Assembly (NCBI GenBank): GCA_963790775.1
Contig: CAWBPR010000005.1
Coordinates: forward strand, 248,001 to 312,000
Source of the DNA: JASJBU01 sp963790775
GTDB lineage: Bacteria; Pseudomonadota; Gammaproteobacteria; Chromatiales; Chromatiaceae
Length of the DNA stretch: 64,000 bases
Direction: 5' to 3'
Shown in pieces: positions 8,555 to 17,272 of this stretch (its first letter is position 1; every line of letters starts with the position of its first letter). The notes below the pieces were generated by a model, which saw only the letters and a program-made list of their open reading frames with translations, did not search any database and was not told the DNA's origin. Made by a program: the position numbers and the translations under genes.

Positions 8555-11500
8555 ATGAAGCTTAAAACATTAGCCGTGCAAATAGCGGCGCTCTCGGCAA
8601 TGAGCGCACCGTTGTTTGCGGATGACGGCGCATTACTATCGAAAGATATGTCCCAACAAGAGGCGGACCTCTACGCTTGTCCATCTCATGGTGAACATGC
8701 ATTCACCAGAATGATGAACTTTCGCGTACCCGCTCAGGCATCCAACGGCGAGCCGGTAGAGATCGAGTATATCAATGCCGACGATACCCTTGTTGGTACC
8801 CTGACAACTGCCAAGCCTTTGGTCAGTGTCTATGTCTACGGTCCAGTACTTGGCGTTGAAGGTGCGGAAGGCTTCCAGGGCCACGGCAAGCGTGAGGTCT
8901 ATGCCTCGATCAGTCTGGATGACGGCACCACCTGGAAAACCACTGATATTTCTCAATCAACTGACCTGAGTTCCTTCACCACCACAACCCCGATCCCGGT
9001 CCCAGGTGACTACTGCGAAGAGATTCCACTCGACTGGAACTGTGAAATCTATGGTACATGCGACGCGGTTGCAGGCAATGCGGTGAATACCGACAACATG
9101 CTGGCCAGTCTGAACGTGGCCATGTCCTCTGCTGCCGATTCTGACGAAGACGAAGACGATGACGATAATGATGCGGCTGATGATGGCGTACCCGTTATCG
9201 AAGAAGCATCCTGGGAAGATGTAAACAGCACCTTCGGTCGTCTGGAAGTGGAAGGCGAAGCTGATTCCCGTGATCGCGTTGATATCATCAATGGTGTGAC
9301 CGGTGAGCTGTTGTTCCGCGTACGCGCCGACCGCGATGGTGAGTTTGAGCGGGAACGTAATGTTCCTGTAGCTCAGGCTCCTTGTACTGTCGCCGCCGTG
9401 GTTGACGGTGTGACCAGTGAAATCGTGCACGTTGAAGACGCCCCTGAAGGCTGCGTGGGTGAACCCGAGCCACCGATTCCGGTTACCTATGAATATCCCG
9501 GTGACAACAACAACGTCTTTCACGCAGTGGCTGGCAACAAGATCCTGATCGCATGGCAGAGCCGTTATTGCCAGGCAGGTTCTCCCGCCTCTACCCGTGA
9601 CGTCGATGCGATTGCCACCTATCTGGAAATCGATAACACTGCCGACCTCTACCTGAACGATCTGTTTGGTGTACAGGGTTCCCAGGGTTCCATCGACTAC
9701 GAGACAGAGGGTTTCCCACAGGTTGGTGAGATGCCTTTCAACTGTCTGTGGACCGCGCGCGGCGTGCTGCGCGAAGACCCTGAGAATCTGGGCACCACTG
9801 AAGTGGTCTGGTTCAAGAACGAGCGTCTGACCTCTGGTCGCCGTGACCTGACCCGCATTGAGACCCAGTGTTCAGTCGGTGGCGGTTGCGCTATCACCTG
9901 GCAGGAAGATCCTGTCGGTCTGCGTCCGGGTGAGGGTGAAGGCCCAGGCACCGGTTGGGCCGGCGCTACCACCAACAGCCAGACCGATGTTTGGTACAGC
10001 TACCTTCCTTGGGATGAGTTCGACACAGTAGATTGTGGCGGTACTCCAACTCCGATGCAGGAATGTGCCGATCTCGAGTCCAAACCTCTGGGTTATGTGC
10101 CTTTCGCCGTACCCATGCGTCTGACCAACAACGCCCGTTGTAACGTCCCGGTAACCGGTGAGGAAGTCACCTACTGTAACTATGGCGTTGCCGAGGCCTA
10201 TGGTCTGAAGGACTACTGCGCCGATACCACTGAGATCCCGCTGGGTCCGCAAGATACCATGACGCCAATCTGTGTCGCCGACACCGATCGTGACGGTACT
10301 GCCGATCTGCCGAATGTGGCTAATACCGCAGCCAGCCGCCCACGTCTGAATGTACAACCGCGTGACACCGATGGTGATGGCGTGGCCGACGACGCCTATG
10401 TTGTTGTCGCATCGGAAGAAGACAAGGGTCTGGGTCGTTTCGGCTTCCCGAACGACGTTGCATGGAATGGAACACTTGAGGATACCGCTGTACCTTGTGG
10501 TGACCCCGATGTGGATATGGAAGACAACTGTATCGAAGCCGATATCGGTAAGAATGCCTTCTACTTGAGCTTCGCCATGGGTGATGCCAGTTCTTCCGAC
10601 AGTGAGCCTGAAATTGGTCTGTTGGACAACCTTGTGGATCAGGGTGCTCAGATCAACCGCCCAGAAGTCAACTGGATTACCGGTACCTACTTTCCGGTAA
10701 TGGATACCACAGATATGTGGGATTTCGGTGACTACAACTACCTCCTCTTCAACAACATGATCGCCCGCCGTACCGCAATGATGTCTCAGTCCATTGCCAA
10801 GACAGCGACCGGTACCAGTGGTCTGCTGGCCATGCCGTTGTTCAAAGAGGGTATCCTGAACCAGGGTGGTCCTGCTGACATCCAGGCAGTACGCGTGATT
10901 GCCGATGTGATCGATCAGACTAACGACAACCCATACAGGCCGGAGAACCTGGTGTGCGAGAATAAGTTCTTCGAAGATGGCTCAAACCCATACTATCCGT
11001 ATGGCCTGTGCATGATGCCTACCCTCAACCTTTCCGGTAAGACCCCCTATACCTGTGAAGCCAGTGGCGACAGCAGTGCGGACTGCCCCGGAATCAACGA
11101 CGGTTTTACTTGTACAGATACGGAATTTGGTCAACAGTGTCTGACCGATATCGATCCGGAAAATCAACAGCTGTTTGCTAAGCTGCTGGAATGGTACGAG
11201 TGCCCGGGAGCCAACGAGACCAGCACCATCACACCTGCCTGTTATACCGAGCCTGTCAGTGTTGTTCTCGACACCAACCTGGACGATGCAGCCTGGTACA
11301 TGCCGCTTGACGTTGCCAAGGCCCATCGCGGCTATCTGGACGGTGACTTTGTCATGATGCTGTATGCCACGTCTCCGAACTGGAAGCTCAACACCGTGGG
11401 TCGCGACCGCTATGACCTGTATCTGCGTCGCTCCTTCGACGGCGGCGTAACCTTTACCACCACGCCTTACAGTTCACGGCTAGCGATGGCGTAACTTACA

Positions 11501-12240
11501 GTGGTTCTGGTACCACCACCTGCGAAACCATGCGTACCGGCGCAGATGCGACCTCTACGGATGAGCGTCACAACTGCACTACCTATGAAGCTGGTGTAGA
11601 TGAGCAGTCCCGCAACATGTCGCAGCTGAAGTCCATGCGCTTCACCGTATTGGATCCACGTTATACGCCTAACATGCCTGAAATGGGTGATGTGACAGCT
11701 CTGCTGGATGAGTATGGCGCGATCTTCTTCAATGATCCTGCACTGGGCGTGATCGGTGATCTGCCTTCTTCAGATCTGCGTAGACCGGATCGTTTCCACA
11801 TCGTCTTCGAGTCTGGCGACAACACCACGGTTGCAGTGGGCGAGGCCGAGCCTCTGAATCTGGACTATGGTCGTGGCTTCAACTTCGGCGATCATTTCCA
11901 GGTCTGGTATGACGAGATCTTGGAAGGTGATGTGATCGACGGGTCTACTTCCTGCTATCCAAGTGATCCGCATGGTGACGTTGATGTCGACACCGAGTTC
12001 GTGGTTGGATCCGGCTTCTGTAACGAGTTTGACACCCTTGAGGGTTCTCAAACTGCATTGTCAGAAGAAGCCAGTATGACTGCCAGTGCCGCGGGCGACT
12101 TCCTCTATGCAGTATGGGGTCAGGTCAATCTCGACCAGCAAACTCTGGAAGACATCGGTGGTGAATCACACTTCCGCCGCGTATGGTGGATCGATGGTTA
12201 TATCCCCTCTGATGCCTATGAGCCGGGACTGGGTCAGTAG
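8555..12240 (+). pseudogene. Large exported Asp-box protein, frameshifted near 11466
   Basis: A very large exported protein: signal peptide (residues 1-22, ending FADDG), then blocks shared with the paralog at 17273. Shared pieces include HGKREVYASISLDDGTTWK and RRSFDGGVTF, both Asp-box (BNR) motifs of sialidase-like beta-propellers, and ITWQEDPVGLRPGEGEGPG. An acidic run at about 195-210 precedes an Ig-like insert that the paralog lacks. Calcium-binding-like repeats (DTDRDGTADL, DTDGDGVADD) follow. Frame 1 stops at 11494; the rest continues from about 11467 in another frame (LQFTASDGVTYSGSG) to TAG at 12240, so one base is missing. The good start has GGAGAG upstream. Function unknown; a surface carbohydrate-related role is possible. 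Confidence 0.8.
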
Positions 12241-12264
12241 TAAGTGACCATACATAACAACTAA

Positions 12265-12327
12265 CGCGTCTTCGGACGCATAAACTGAACGGCGGGTTGT
12301 CCGAAAGGACACCCGCCGCTTTTTTTA
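12265..12327 (+). terminator. Double hairpin terminator after the first Asp-box gene
   Basis: A small UUCG-loop hairpin (GCGTC TTCG GACGC, 12266-12279) is followed by a strong stem. The second stem pairs CGGCGGGTTGTCC with GGACACCCGCCG around GAAA, then a T-run of seven (to about 12327). Confidence 0.9.
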
Positions 12328-12427
12328 ATGTAAAATATCAAAAAAATTTATAGTGAATCACAGCGCGTCCGTCAGATGCAGCGCGTGAGAAAATCAAACA
12401 GAACCATTTAAAGAGAGTGATCGATCG

Positions 12428-13477
12428 ATGAAGCATATCAGTCTATTTATAACCCTTGGAATTTTCAGTTTTCAGACCCTGCAGGCGGTTGAGCTCTGTA
12501 CACCGCAGGAGGTCGAACACCCCAATATCAAGGAGCGGGCCAGGACTGTGCATTTTGCGGATGGCCATCATGTGACTCTGATAGGACATGTCCACGGCGA
12601 GCGTAAATCGCTGAAGAATTTTGCTGGCTGGGTCCAGCGGCCTGATGATGAATTGAGCACGAATGAGTGGCGGGATCGTGTTGAAGCATTCATCAAGAAG
12701 AATGAAAAGACGTTGACACATGCCAAACAGGACCTGGGATTTTTGCGGGCAACCCTCTGGAATGCTCAGGAGCCCATTTTCGTGGCTGTCGAATCTCAGG
12801 ATGATGATGTGGCCGGACATGTGCAACGGGCGATGAAGGTCAGGTCGGCACTCGCCAAAGAGGCCTCCAAGCGTGAAATTGAGAACACCCAGCTGTTGCG
12901 GGATGCGGAGTTGATCTACATGGGGGGTGTGTTCTACTCCCACCTCTACGACAGTGAATTGAAGCAAAACTATGAACTGCTCGGCATGGAAGGCACGGAA
13001 GAGGGCGTTATCCTGCAGAAACAGGGTAAGAAGAAAATGCGACTTGCCAAGAACCGACTTGCGAAAATAAAAGAGAACCAGGGCTTGGATCAGGATATCG
13101 TGGATAAGGCGATGGCCTATGTAGTCGATGAGATGAATGCGTCGTATGATGATGTTGCTAACATCCTTGCCTACGACCACGAAATGATCAGGGGCCGGAT
13201 TGAAGCCAGATACCGCAACCTTGAGCCTAAGGTGAGAGGCGCTGTGCTCTCATATCTCTTCGGTTATCTGGATGTTCTGCGCGGCATGAAGAAAAGGGAC
13301 GTGTTCTTTTCCCGCAAACTGACAGTGGCCGCTCAGAAGCAATCAGGCATCTTCTATTTCGGTGAAGAGCATCTCGAATCCATTGGCAAGCTTCTCGAAC
13401 TCGACTGCCACCTCATCAAGGAGGGCAACCCCATCATCATGGAAGAGTTGAAGCAAGAGAAGATTGATGAAATGTAA
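12428..13477 (+). CDS. Exported TraB/TIKI-like (GX2H) protein
   Basis: The 349-residue protein starts with a signal peptide (MKHISLFITLGIFSFQTLQA). The mature part has two GxxH motifs typical of the TraB/PrgY/TIKI/ChaN superfamily: LIGHVHGE at about residue 55 and FGEEHLESIG near the C-terminus. Members include metal-dependent proteases (TIKI) and haem-binding proteins. A helical, charged middle region with KKKMRLAKNRLAK fits the family. It lies 100 bp after a strong terminator, so it probably has its own promoter. The family call rests on two motifs and is tentative; the activity is unknown. Confidence 0.6.
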   Translation: MKHISLFITLGIFSFQTLQAVELCTPQEVEHPNIKERARTVHFADGHHVTLIGHVHGERKSLKNFAGWVQRPDDELSTNEWRDRVEAFIKKNEKTLTHAKQDLGFLRATLWNAQEPIFVAVESQDDDVAGHVQRAMKVRSALAKEASKREIENTQLLRDAELIYMGGVFYSHLYDSELKQNYELLGMEGTEEGVILQKQGKKKMRLAKNRLAKIKENQGLDQDIVDKAMAYVVDEMNASYDDVANILAYDHEMIRGRIEARYRNLEPKVRGAVLSYLFGYLDVLRGMKKRDVFFSRKLTVAAQKQSGIFYFGEEHLESIGKLLELDCHLIKEGNPIIMEELKQEKIDEM

Positions 13478-13790
13478 TAGCTGCCAGGGTCGTCAAACTT
13501 TGTGTTGAATCTCTGGGCTCTGGGGGTATTATTCACCGCTGCTTGCAGCGATTGAAAAGCATTGCGATGAAATCTGTGATTTCGGGCAATTCATCTTGAT
13601 ACCCCATCAGTTTGCTGCGGGTAGTTTATTTATGATTGAGATCTGAAATTGGCAACGATTGGCTGAGCACCTCGTGCCGCCAATAGGGATTGGCCGCAGT
13701 CAGTCGTGGGGGCTGTCTAGCCAAGAAACCCCCGGCAGAGAGACTGCTCCACGCTACGGCTTGTGGACAACTCTGCCGGCAGGTTATCAA
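13478..13790. other. Non-coding region with nested RNA-like hairpins
   Basis: No gene was seen. A perfect 9-bp stem CCGGCAGAG (13732-13740) with CTCTGCCGG (13771-13779) encloses TCCAC/GTGGA. Just left is GGGGG...CCCCC around 13709-13733. A CGCTGC-TT-GCAGCG hairpin lies near 13539. The large stem comes directly after the stop of the minus-strand gene at 13791, so it could be its 3' end structure, but no T-run follows on that strand. Confidence 0.45.
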
Positions 13791-14069
13791 TTACTTACCG
13801 CGCTTAGAGCCCCCTTTTTTGATGCTGGACACAGCACCCGACGCGCCGCCACTGGCGCTCGCCGTTCCGGACGCCGCCTGGCGGGATTCATAGCCCATGC
13901 CAAAAAAGGTCCAGTCGTTATGCTCATCCACATCCTCATCCCAGTCCTCGATGTTGGAAGGCTGGGTTGAGGTGTCGGGTGGGCTGGCTGCTGTCTCATC
14001 CGCCAAGGCGCCATTTGCCGCCATGGCCAGGAAGAGAGTGAGTGTCAGCAGAGGTAGTTGTAAACGCAT
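13791..14069 (-). CDS. Small exported protein with PSNIE/FGMGYESR motif (copy 1)
   Basis: A 92-residue exported protein. The signal peptide ends at ALA before DET (about residue 23). The mature part contains QPSNIEDW and FFGMGYESR, both also present in the protein at 22026-22274 (QPSNIESW, WFGMGFESR). The tail is rich in Ala, Gly and Ser and ends basic (KKGGSKRGK). ATG at 14069 is chosen over a TTG two codons upstream. It follows a Gln-rich exported gene, the same order as in the second locus, so the two form a duplicated gene pair. Function unknown. Confidence 0.7.
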   Translation of the reverse strand: MRLQLPLLTLTLFLAMAANGALADETAASPPDTSTQPSNIEDWDEDVDEHNDWTFFGMGYESRQAASGTASASGGASGAVSSIKKGGSKRGK

Positions 14070-14104
14070 GTTCAATCCATTTCTGAGGTTAATTCAGTAT
14101 ACAC

Positions 14105-14517
14105 TCAACGACCGCCACCGCCACCGCCGCCGTTACCGCCACCGGAGCCTTTGCCGCTGAAGGCGCCGAAGGAACCGCTCTGCTGTTTGTGCTGGCCACT
14201 CTCCATCTCTCTATATTGATGCTGGTGCTGGTTTTGGACCTTCTTCTGCTCACCCTTTCCGTCTTGCTTGGTCTGGAGCTGCTTGCGCAGCTTTTGAGCA
14301 TCGTCCGGAGACTGCTCGTTGACCCGATGCTGCAATTCGGTAGCTTTTTCGGTATTCATGAACTGCTGGCCGTCTTGGGCAATTTCTGCGGGCAGCCCGG
14401 CTTTGATTTGCTCAGCTGAAAACTTGGTATCTGGAGTGCTGCAAATACATTGCCTCCGGCAAGCGCCAGCGCCAATACGATCGGAAATGTCACTGCTTTG
14501 GGGGAATGGTTCATCAT
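14105..14517 (-). pseudogene. Gln-rich exported protein of the duplicated pair, frameshifted (copy 1)
   Basis: The start at 14517 has GGAG upstream and encodes a signal peptide (MMNHSPKAVTFPIVLALALA ending FAA). The mature part lies in another frame from about 14437: TPDTKFSAEQI, then AEIAQDGQQF and the Gln/Lys-rich body to 14105. A single missing base near 14438-14442 explains it. The intact copy at 22309-22656 has the same layout (signal peptide, AEIVRDGEQF, Gln-rich body). The C-terminus ends in a run of glycines. Its promoter holds phased array 2. Function unknown. Confidence 0.65.
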
Positions 14518-14557
14518 TATCTCCGTAATGAGTTAATCTATAGGATCTGTAACGATA

Positions 14558-14660
14558 AGATTAGATCGAACCTGTTTCTTCTGTATTTCTGAAAGCGTTT
14601 AAACTGTTACAGTATGTTTCTCTACAGGAGAAAATACCTGAATAAAAACAGGGTTATACT
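14558..14660. promoter_or_regulatory. Phased hexamer array 2 between the exported pair and the response regulator
   Basis: Hexamers TGTTTC 14573, TATTTC 14584, a degenerate CGTTTA near 14595, TGTTAC 14605 and TGTTTC 14615 recur every 10-11 bp. On the minus strand, TAATCT (14558-14563) lies 9 nt from the first repeat and is a likely -10 for the exported pair. On the plus strand, TATACT (14655-14660) lies 34 nt after the last repeat and is a likely -10 for the response regulator gene, which suggests autoregulation. Confidence 0.65.
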
Positions 14661-14688
14661 GCCCATTCCCGTTAGGATCGAACATATT

Positions 14689-15420
14689 ATGGATCTCGAG
14701 AAAAAAAAGATACTGGTCGTCGATGATGACGATAAACTTCTTGATCTGGTCATCAAATATCTGAGCAAGGAGGGCTTCCATGTGGATGGGGTCCTGAATG
14801 GCCAGGAGATGGATAAATATCTCACCACACATGAGGTTGATCTGTTTGTACTTGACCTGATGATGCCGGGAGAGGACGGCCTTTCGATTGCCCGCCGCCT
14901 GCGTACATCCAGTGCTGTGCCTATCCTTATGCTGTCGGCCCGGGGCGAGGACATCGACCGGATAATTGGTCTGGAAGTGGGTGCGGATGATTATCTGGCG
15001 AAACCCTTCAATCCCCGTGAACTGTCCGCCCGGATCAAGGCGATCCTGCGCCGTGCCACTGAGACCAGTGAACACAAGGAAAAGGATGATCCGTCGGTTG
15101 AAATCTATAGGTTCGGTGGCTATGTGCTGAATCTGACCACCAACTCTATCGCCCATGATGGTGAGCCCATCAATCTGACATCCGGTGAATTTTCGTTGCT
15201 CGAGGCCTTCGTCAAGAATCCCAATCGGGTATTGAGCCGCGATCACCTGATCGAGCTGATCAAAGGGTACGAGCGGTCACCTTATGACCGGAGTGTCGAT
15301 GTGCGTGTGACGCGCTTGCGTAAAAAGCTTGAGGTAAATCCGGAACAGCCGCAATTTATCCGCACTGTCTGGGGAAAGGGTTATATCTTTACTCCCAAGG
15401 GTGACCGTGACGACAGGTGA
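14689..15420 (+). CDS. OmpR-family DNA-binding response regulator
   Basis: The 243-residue protein has a receiver domain (residues 8-122) with acidic pocket VVDDDD and phosphoacceptor Asp56 in DLFVLDLMMP. A winged-helix DNA-binding domain (about 140-238) includes SVDVRVTRLRKKLE and TVWGKGYIF. The ATG at 14689 is chosen because the receiver domain starts directly after it; upstream codons look non-coding. It is overlapped by 4 bp by its kinase gene. Closest in layout to OmpR. OmpR-type regulators bind direct repeats spaced about 10-11 bp, and such an array lies just upstream, so this is the best candidate regulator of the four arrays in this region. Confidence 0.93.
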   Translation: MDLEKKKILVVDDDDKLLDLVIKYLSKEGFHVDGVLNGQEMDKYLTTHEVDLFVLDLMMPGEDGLSIARRLRTSSAVPILMLSARGEDIDRIIGLEVGADDYLAKPFNPRELSARIKAILRRATETSEHKEKDDPSVEIYRFGGYVLNLTTNSIAHDGEPINLTSGEFSLLEAFVKNPNRVLSRDHLIELIKGYERSPYDRSVDVRVTRLRKKLEVNPEQPQFIRTVWGKGYIFTPKGDRDDR

Positions 15421-16739
15421 AACTCTCAGTCAAGCCTAAGACCCTGTTTGGGCGCACTGCCCTCGCATTTGCTTTCGCTTTCCTGGTGTTCACCCTCTTT
15501 TCCCTGGGTGTGCTGACCTATTTCGTGGCGATGCCGTTGACCAAGCGCGCCGCAGATGATCTTTCTGCTTTGATTGTGCTGGGAACCCAGATCTGGGTCG
15601 AGTTGCCGCCAGGCACCAGGCCCGATTTCGAGCGCGAAATGATGGCCAGACACAATCTGTTTATCGGCACTGCAGGGCAGGCCCTGCCTGTCCATGAATC
15701 GAGCCACATCTATGTCGAGTATCTTGAAACGGCCCTGCTGGAGCGCACCGGGCAGCAACAGACGGTGCTGGTGAATGAGGCTATGCCGGAGTGGGGATGG
15801 GTGGATGTCGACATGGGCGGACGCACCATGCGGGTCGGATTTACCGAGGACAGACTGGTTTCGCAGATTCCCCTCACCCTGATCATGATGGTGCTGATGG
15901 GCACCCTGATAGCGGTGCTGACTTCACTCTTCATGGTGCGCCGGATTACCCGGCCGCTGGCGGTTCTGGCCGAGGCCACGACCCGTATCGGCAAGGGCAA
16001 GAGTGGTGAACCATTGGTGGAGACCGGTGCGACTGAACTGCTTGAACTGGCGCGCAACTTCAATCACATGGAGCAGCAGTTAAAGGTGCTGATGGATAAC
16101 CGGACCACGCTGCTGGCGGGGATCTCACACGACCTGCGCACTCCGATTGCACGCATGCAGCTCGAACTGGAATTGTTGGACGAGGGGGCTGATCAGGAGT
16201 TGATCGCAGGACTCAAACAGAATCTGTCGGAGATGAACGAACTGATCACAGCTACGCTGCAACTCTCCAGGGGGCTGGGTAAGCAGGTTATCGAGCGGGT
16301 CGATCTGGAGAGCCTGCTGCGGGAGATCACCGAAGGTTTCCAGCGCCGGGGGGCGGCGGTCAGTCTCAACAGCGAGGGTCCCTGTGCCTGTGATATCTCG
16401 GTCAGCGCCTTTAAACGGGTGCTCAACAATCTGCTGGAAAACGCCATCCGTTACAGTGATGATAAACCGGTTGATGTCACCGCCAGGGGTTGTGCGGAAA
16501 AGGTGGTGATTCAGGTGATCGACCGGGGGCCGGGCATCCCGGAAGCGCAGCGCGAGCAGGTGTTTCAACCCTTCAGAAGACTCGAGGTGTCTCGCAACCG
16601 TTCCTCGGGTGGGAGTGGTCTCGGTCTGGCGATTGTGGAGCAGCTCTGTACCGCCAATGACTGGCTGATTCAACTCAAGGAGTCGGAGCATGGCGGCACC
16701 ATTGCGGAACTCACTCTTCTGTGTGAAAACAAATCCTGA
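15417..16739 (+). CDS. EnvZ-like sensor histidine kinase
   Basis: The 440-residue membrane kinase starts at GTG overlapping the regulator stop (GTGA). Transmembrane helices at about 14-38 and 151-174 enclose a periplasmic sensor of about 110 residues. HAMP (about 172-225) is followed by the phosphorylated His238 in GISHDLRTPIARM. The ATPase domain has NLLENAIRYSD (N box), DRGPGIP (G1) and GGSGLGLAIV (G2). The layout matches EnvZ. With the 14689 gene it forms a complete two-component system. The signal is unknown; the periplasmic part has no recognised domain. Confidence 0.93.
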   Translation: MKLSVKPKTLFGRTALAFAFAFLVFTLFSLGVLTYFVAMPLTKRAADDLSALIVLGTQIWVELPPGTRPDFEREMMARHNLFIGTAGQALPVHESSHIYVEYLETALLERTGQQQTVLVNEAMPEWGWVDVDMGGRTMRVGFTEDRLVSQIPLTLIMMVLMGTLIAVLTSLFMVRRITRPLAVLAEATTRIGKGKSGEPLVETGATELLELARNFNHMEQQLKVLMDNRTTLLAGISHDLRTPIARMQLELELLDEGADQELIAGLKQNLSEMNELITATLQLSRGLGKQVIERVDLESLLREITEGFQRRGAAVSLNSEGPCACDISVSAFKRVLNNLLENAIRYSDDKPVDVTARGCAEKVVIQVIDRGPGIPEAQREQVFQPFRRLEVSRNRSSGGSGLGLAIVEQLCTANDWLIQLKESEHGGTIAELTLLCENKS

Positions 16740-17272
16740 TTAAGTATCCGGACACGCTTTTCAGGTTGTTCCTTTGTCCGGCGCTTGTCGTTTTCTGTCA
16801 AAAGCTTGCTGTCCTGACCGGGCGAGCTGGAGACGCCGAATAATAAATCTGTCTCGTCAATCATCACCCTGGAGCTGTCCGCACTTTGTTTCAGAGTGTT
16901 TCCAAATTGTTTCAATATGTTTATTTGTTTTTCTGATTGATTTTTGTCAATAAGCGCCTATTGCAAGGAATTATAATCCTACTTAACGTAAGGTTATAAG
17001 CCTTAACTGATAATAATAAGTAATAAAAACTGAGACATAAGCAGTAGTAATGAGCGCCGTAAATTACTCCACAGGCGCTCAACCAAAGGATCTGATGCGG
17101 ACAAAGAAGAGGAGGTGAAATAAAGAAACAGAGTGATGGGGTGGTTCAGGCGACATCAAGGTATCCCTCTGCCGCTGGTGGATGGATAGGATGCCGAAGG
17201 GAGGTTGTGCCACGGAACCCACACCTGCGGATGCTGCAAAGCCTCCCGTACTAAAACCAAGGAGAGTTCACA
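16740..17272. other. Long regulatory leader of the second Asp-box gene
   Basis: No gene was found. The region holds phased array 3 and a consensus TATAAT (annotated separately). It also holds a perfect 8-bp hairpin (TGAGCGCC 17051-17058 with GGCGCTCA 17074-17081) and the element GAAGAGGAGGTGAAAT (17107-17122) shared with the leader of the 8555 gene. If transcription starts near 16984, the 5' leader is almost 290 nt, long enough for RNA-level control. Confidence 0.6.
16887..16977 (+). promoter_or_regulatory. Phased hexamer array 3 with TATAAT promoter
   Basis: TGTTTC at 16887, 16897 and 16908, TGTTTA at 16918 and TTTTTC at 16928 are spaced 10, 11, 10 and 10 bp. A consensus -10 TATAAT follows at 16972-16977, 38 nt beyond the last repeat. 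No good -35 box stands 17 nt upstream of it, as expected for an activator-dependent promoter. Relative to its gene, the repeat orientation is opposite to that at the minus-strand promoters. Confidence 0.6.

Noticed and set aside
13700..13790. c-di-GMP riboswitch
   Set aside because: The window is rich in c-di-GMP genes, but the conserved GEMM core sequence and tetraloop-receptor pattern are not present.
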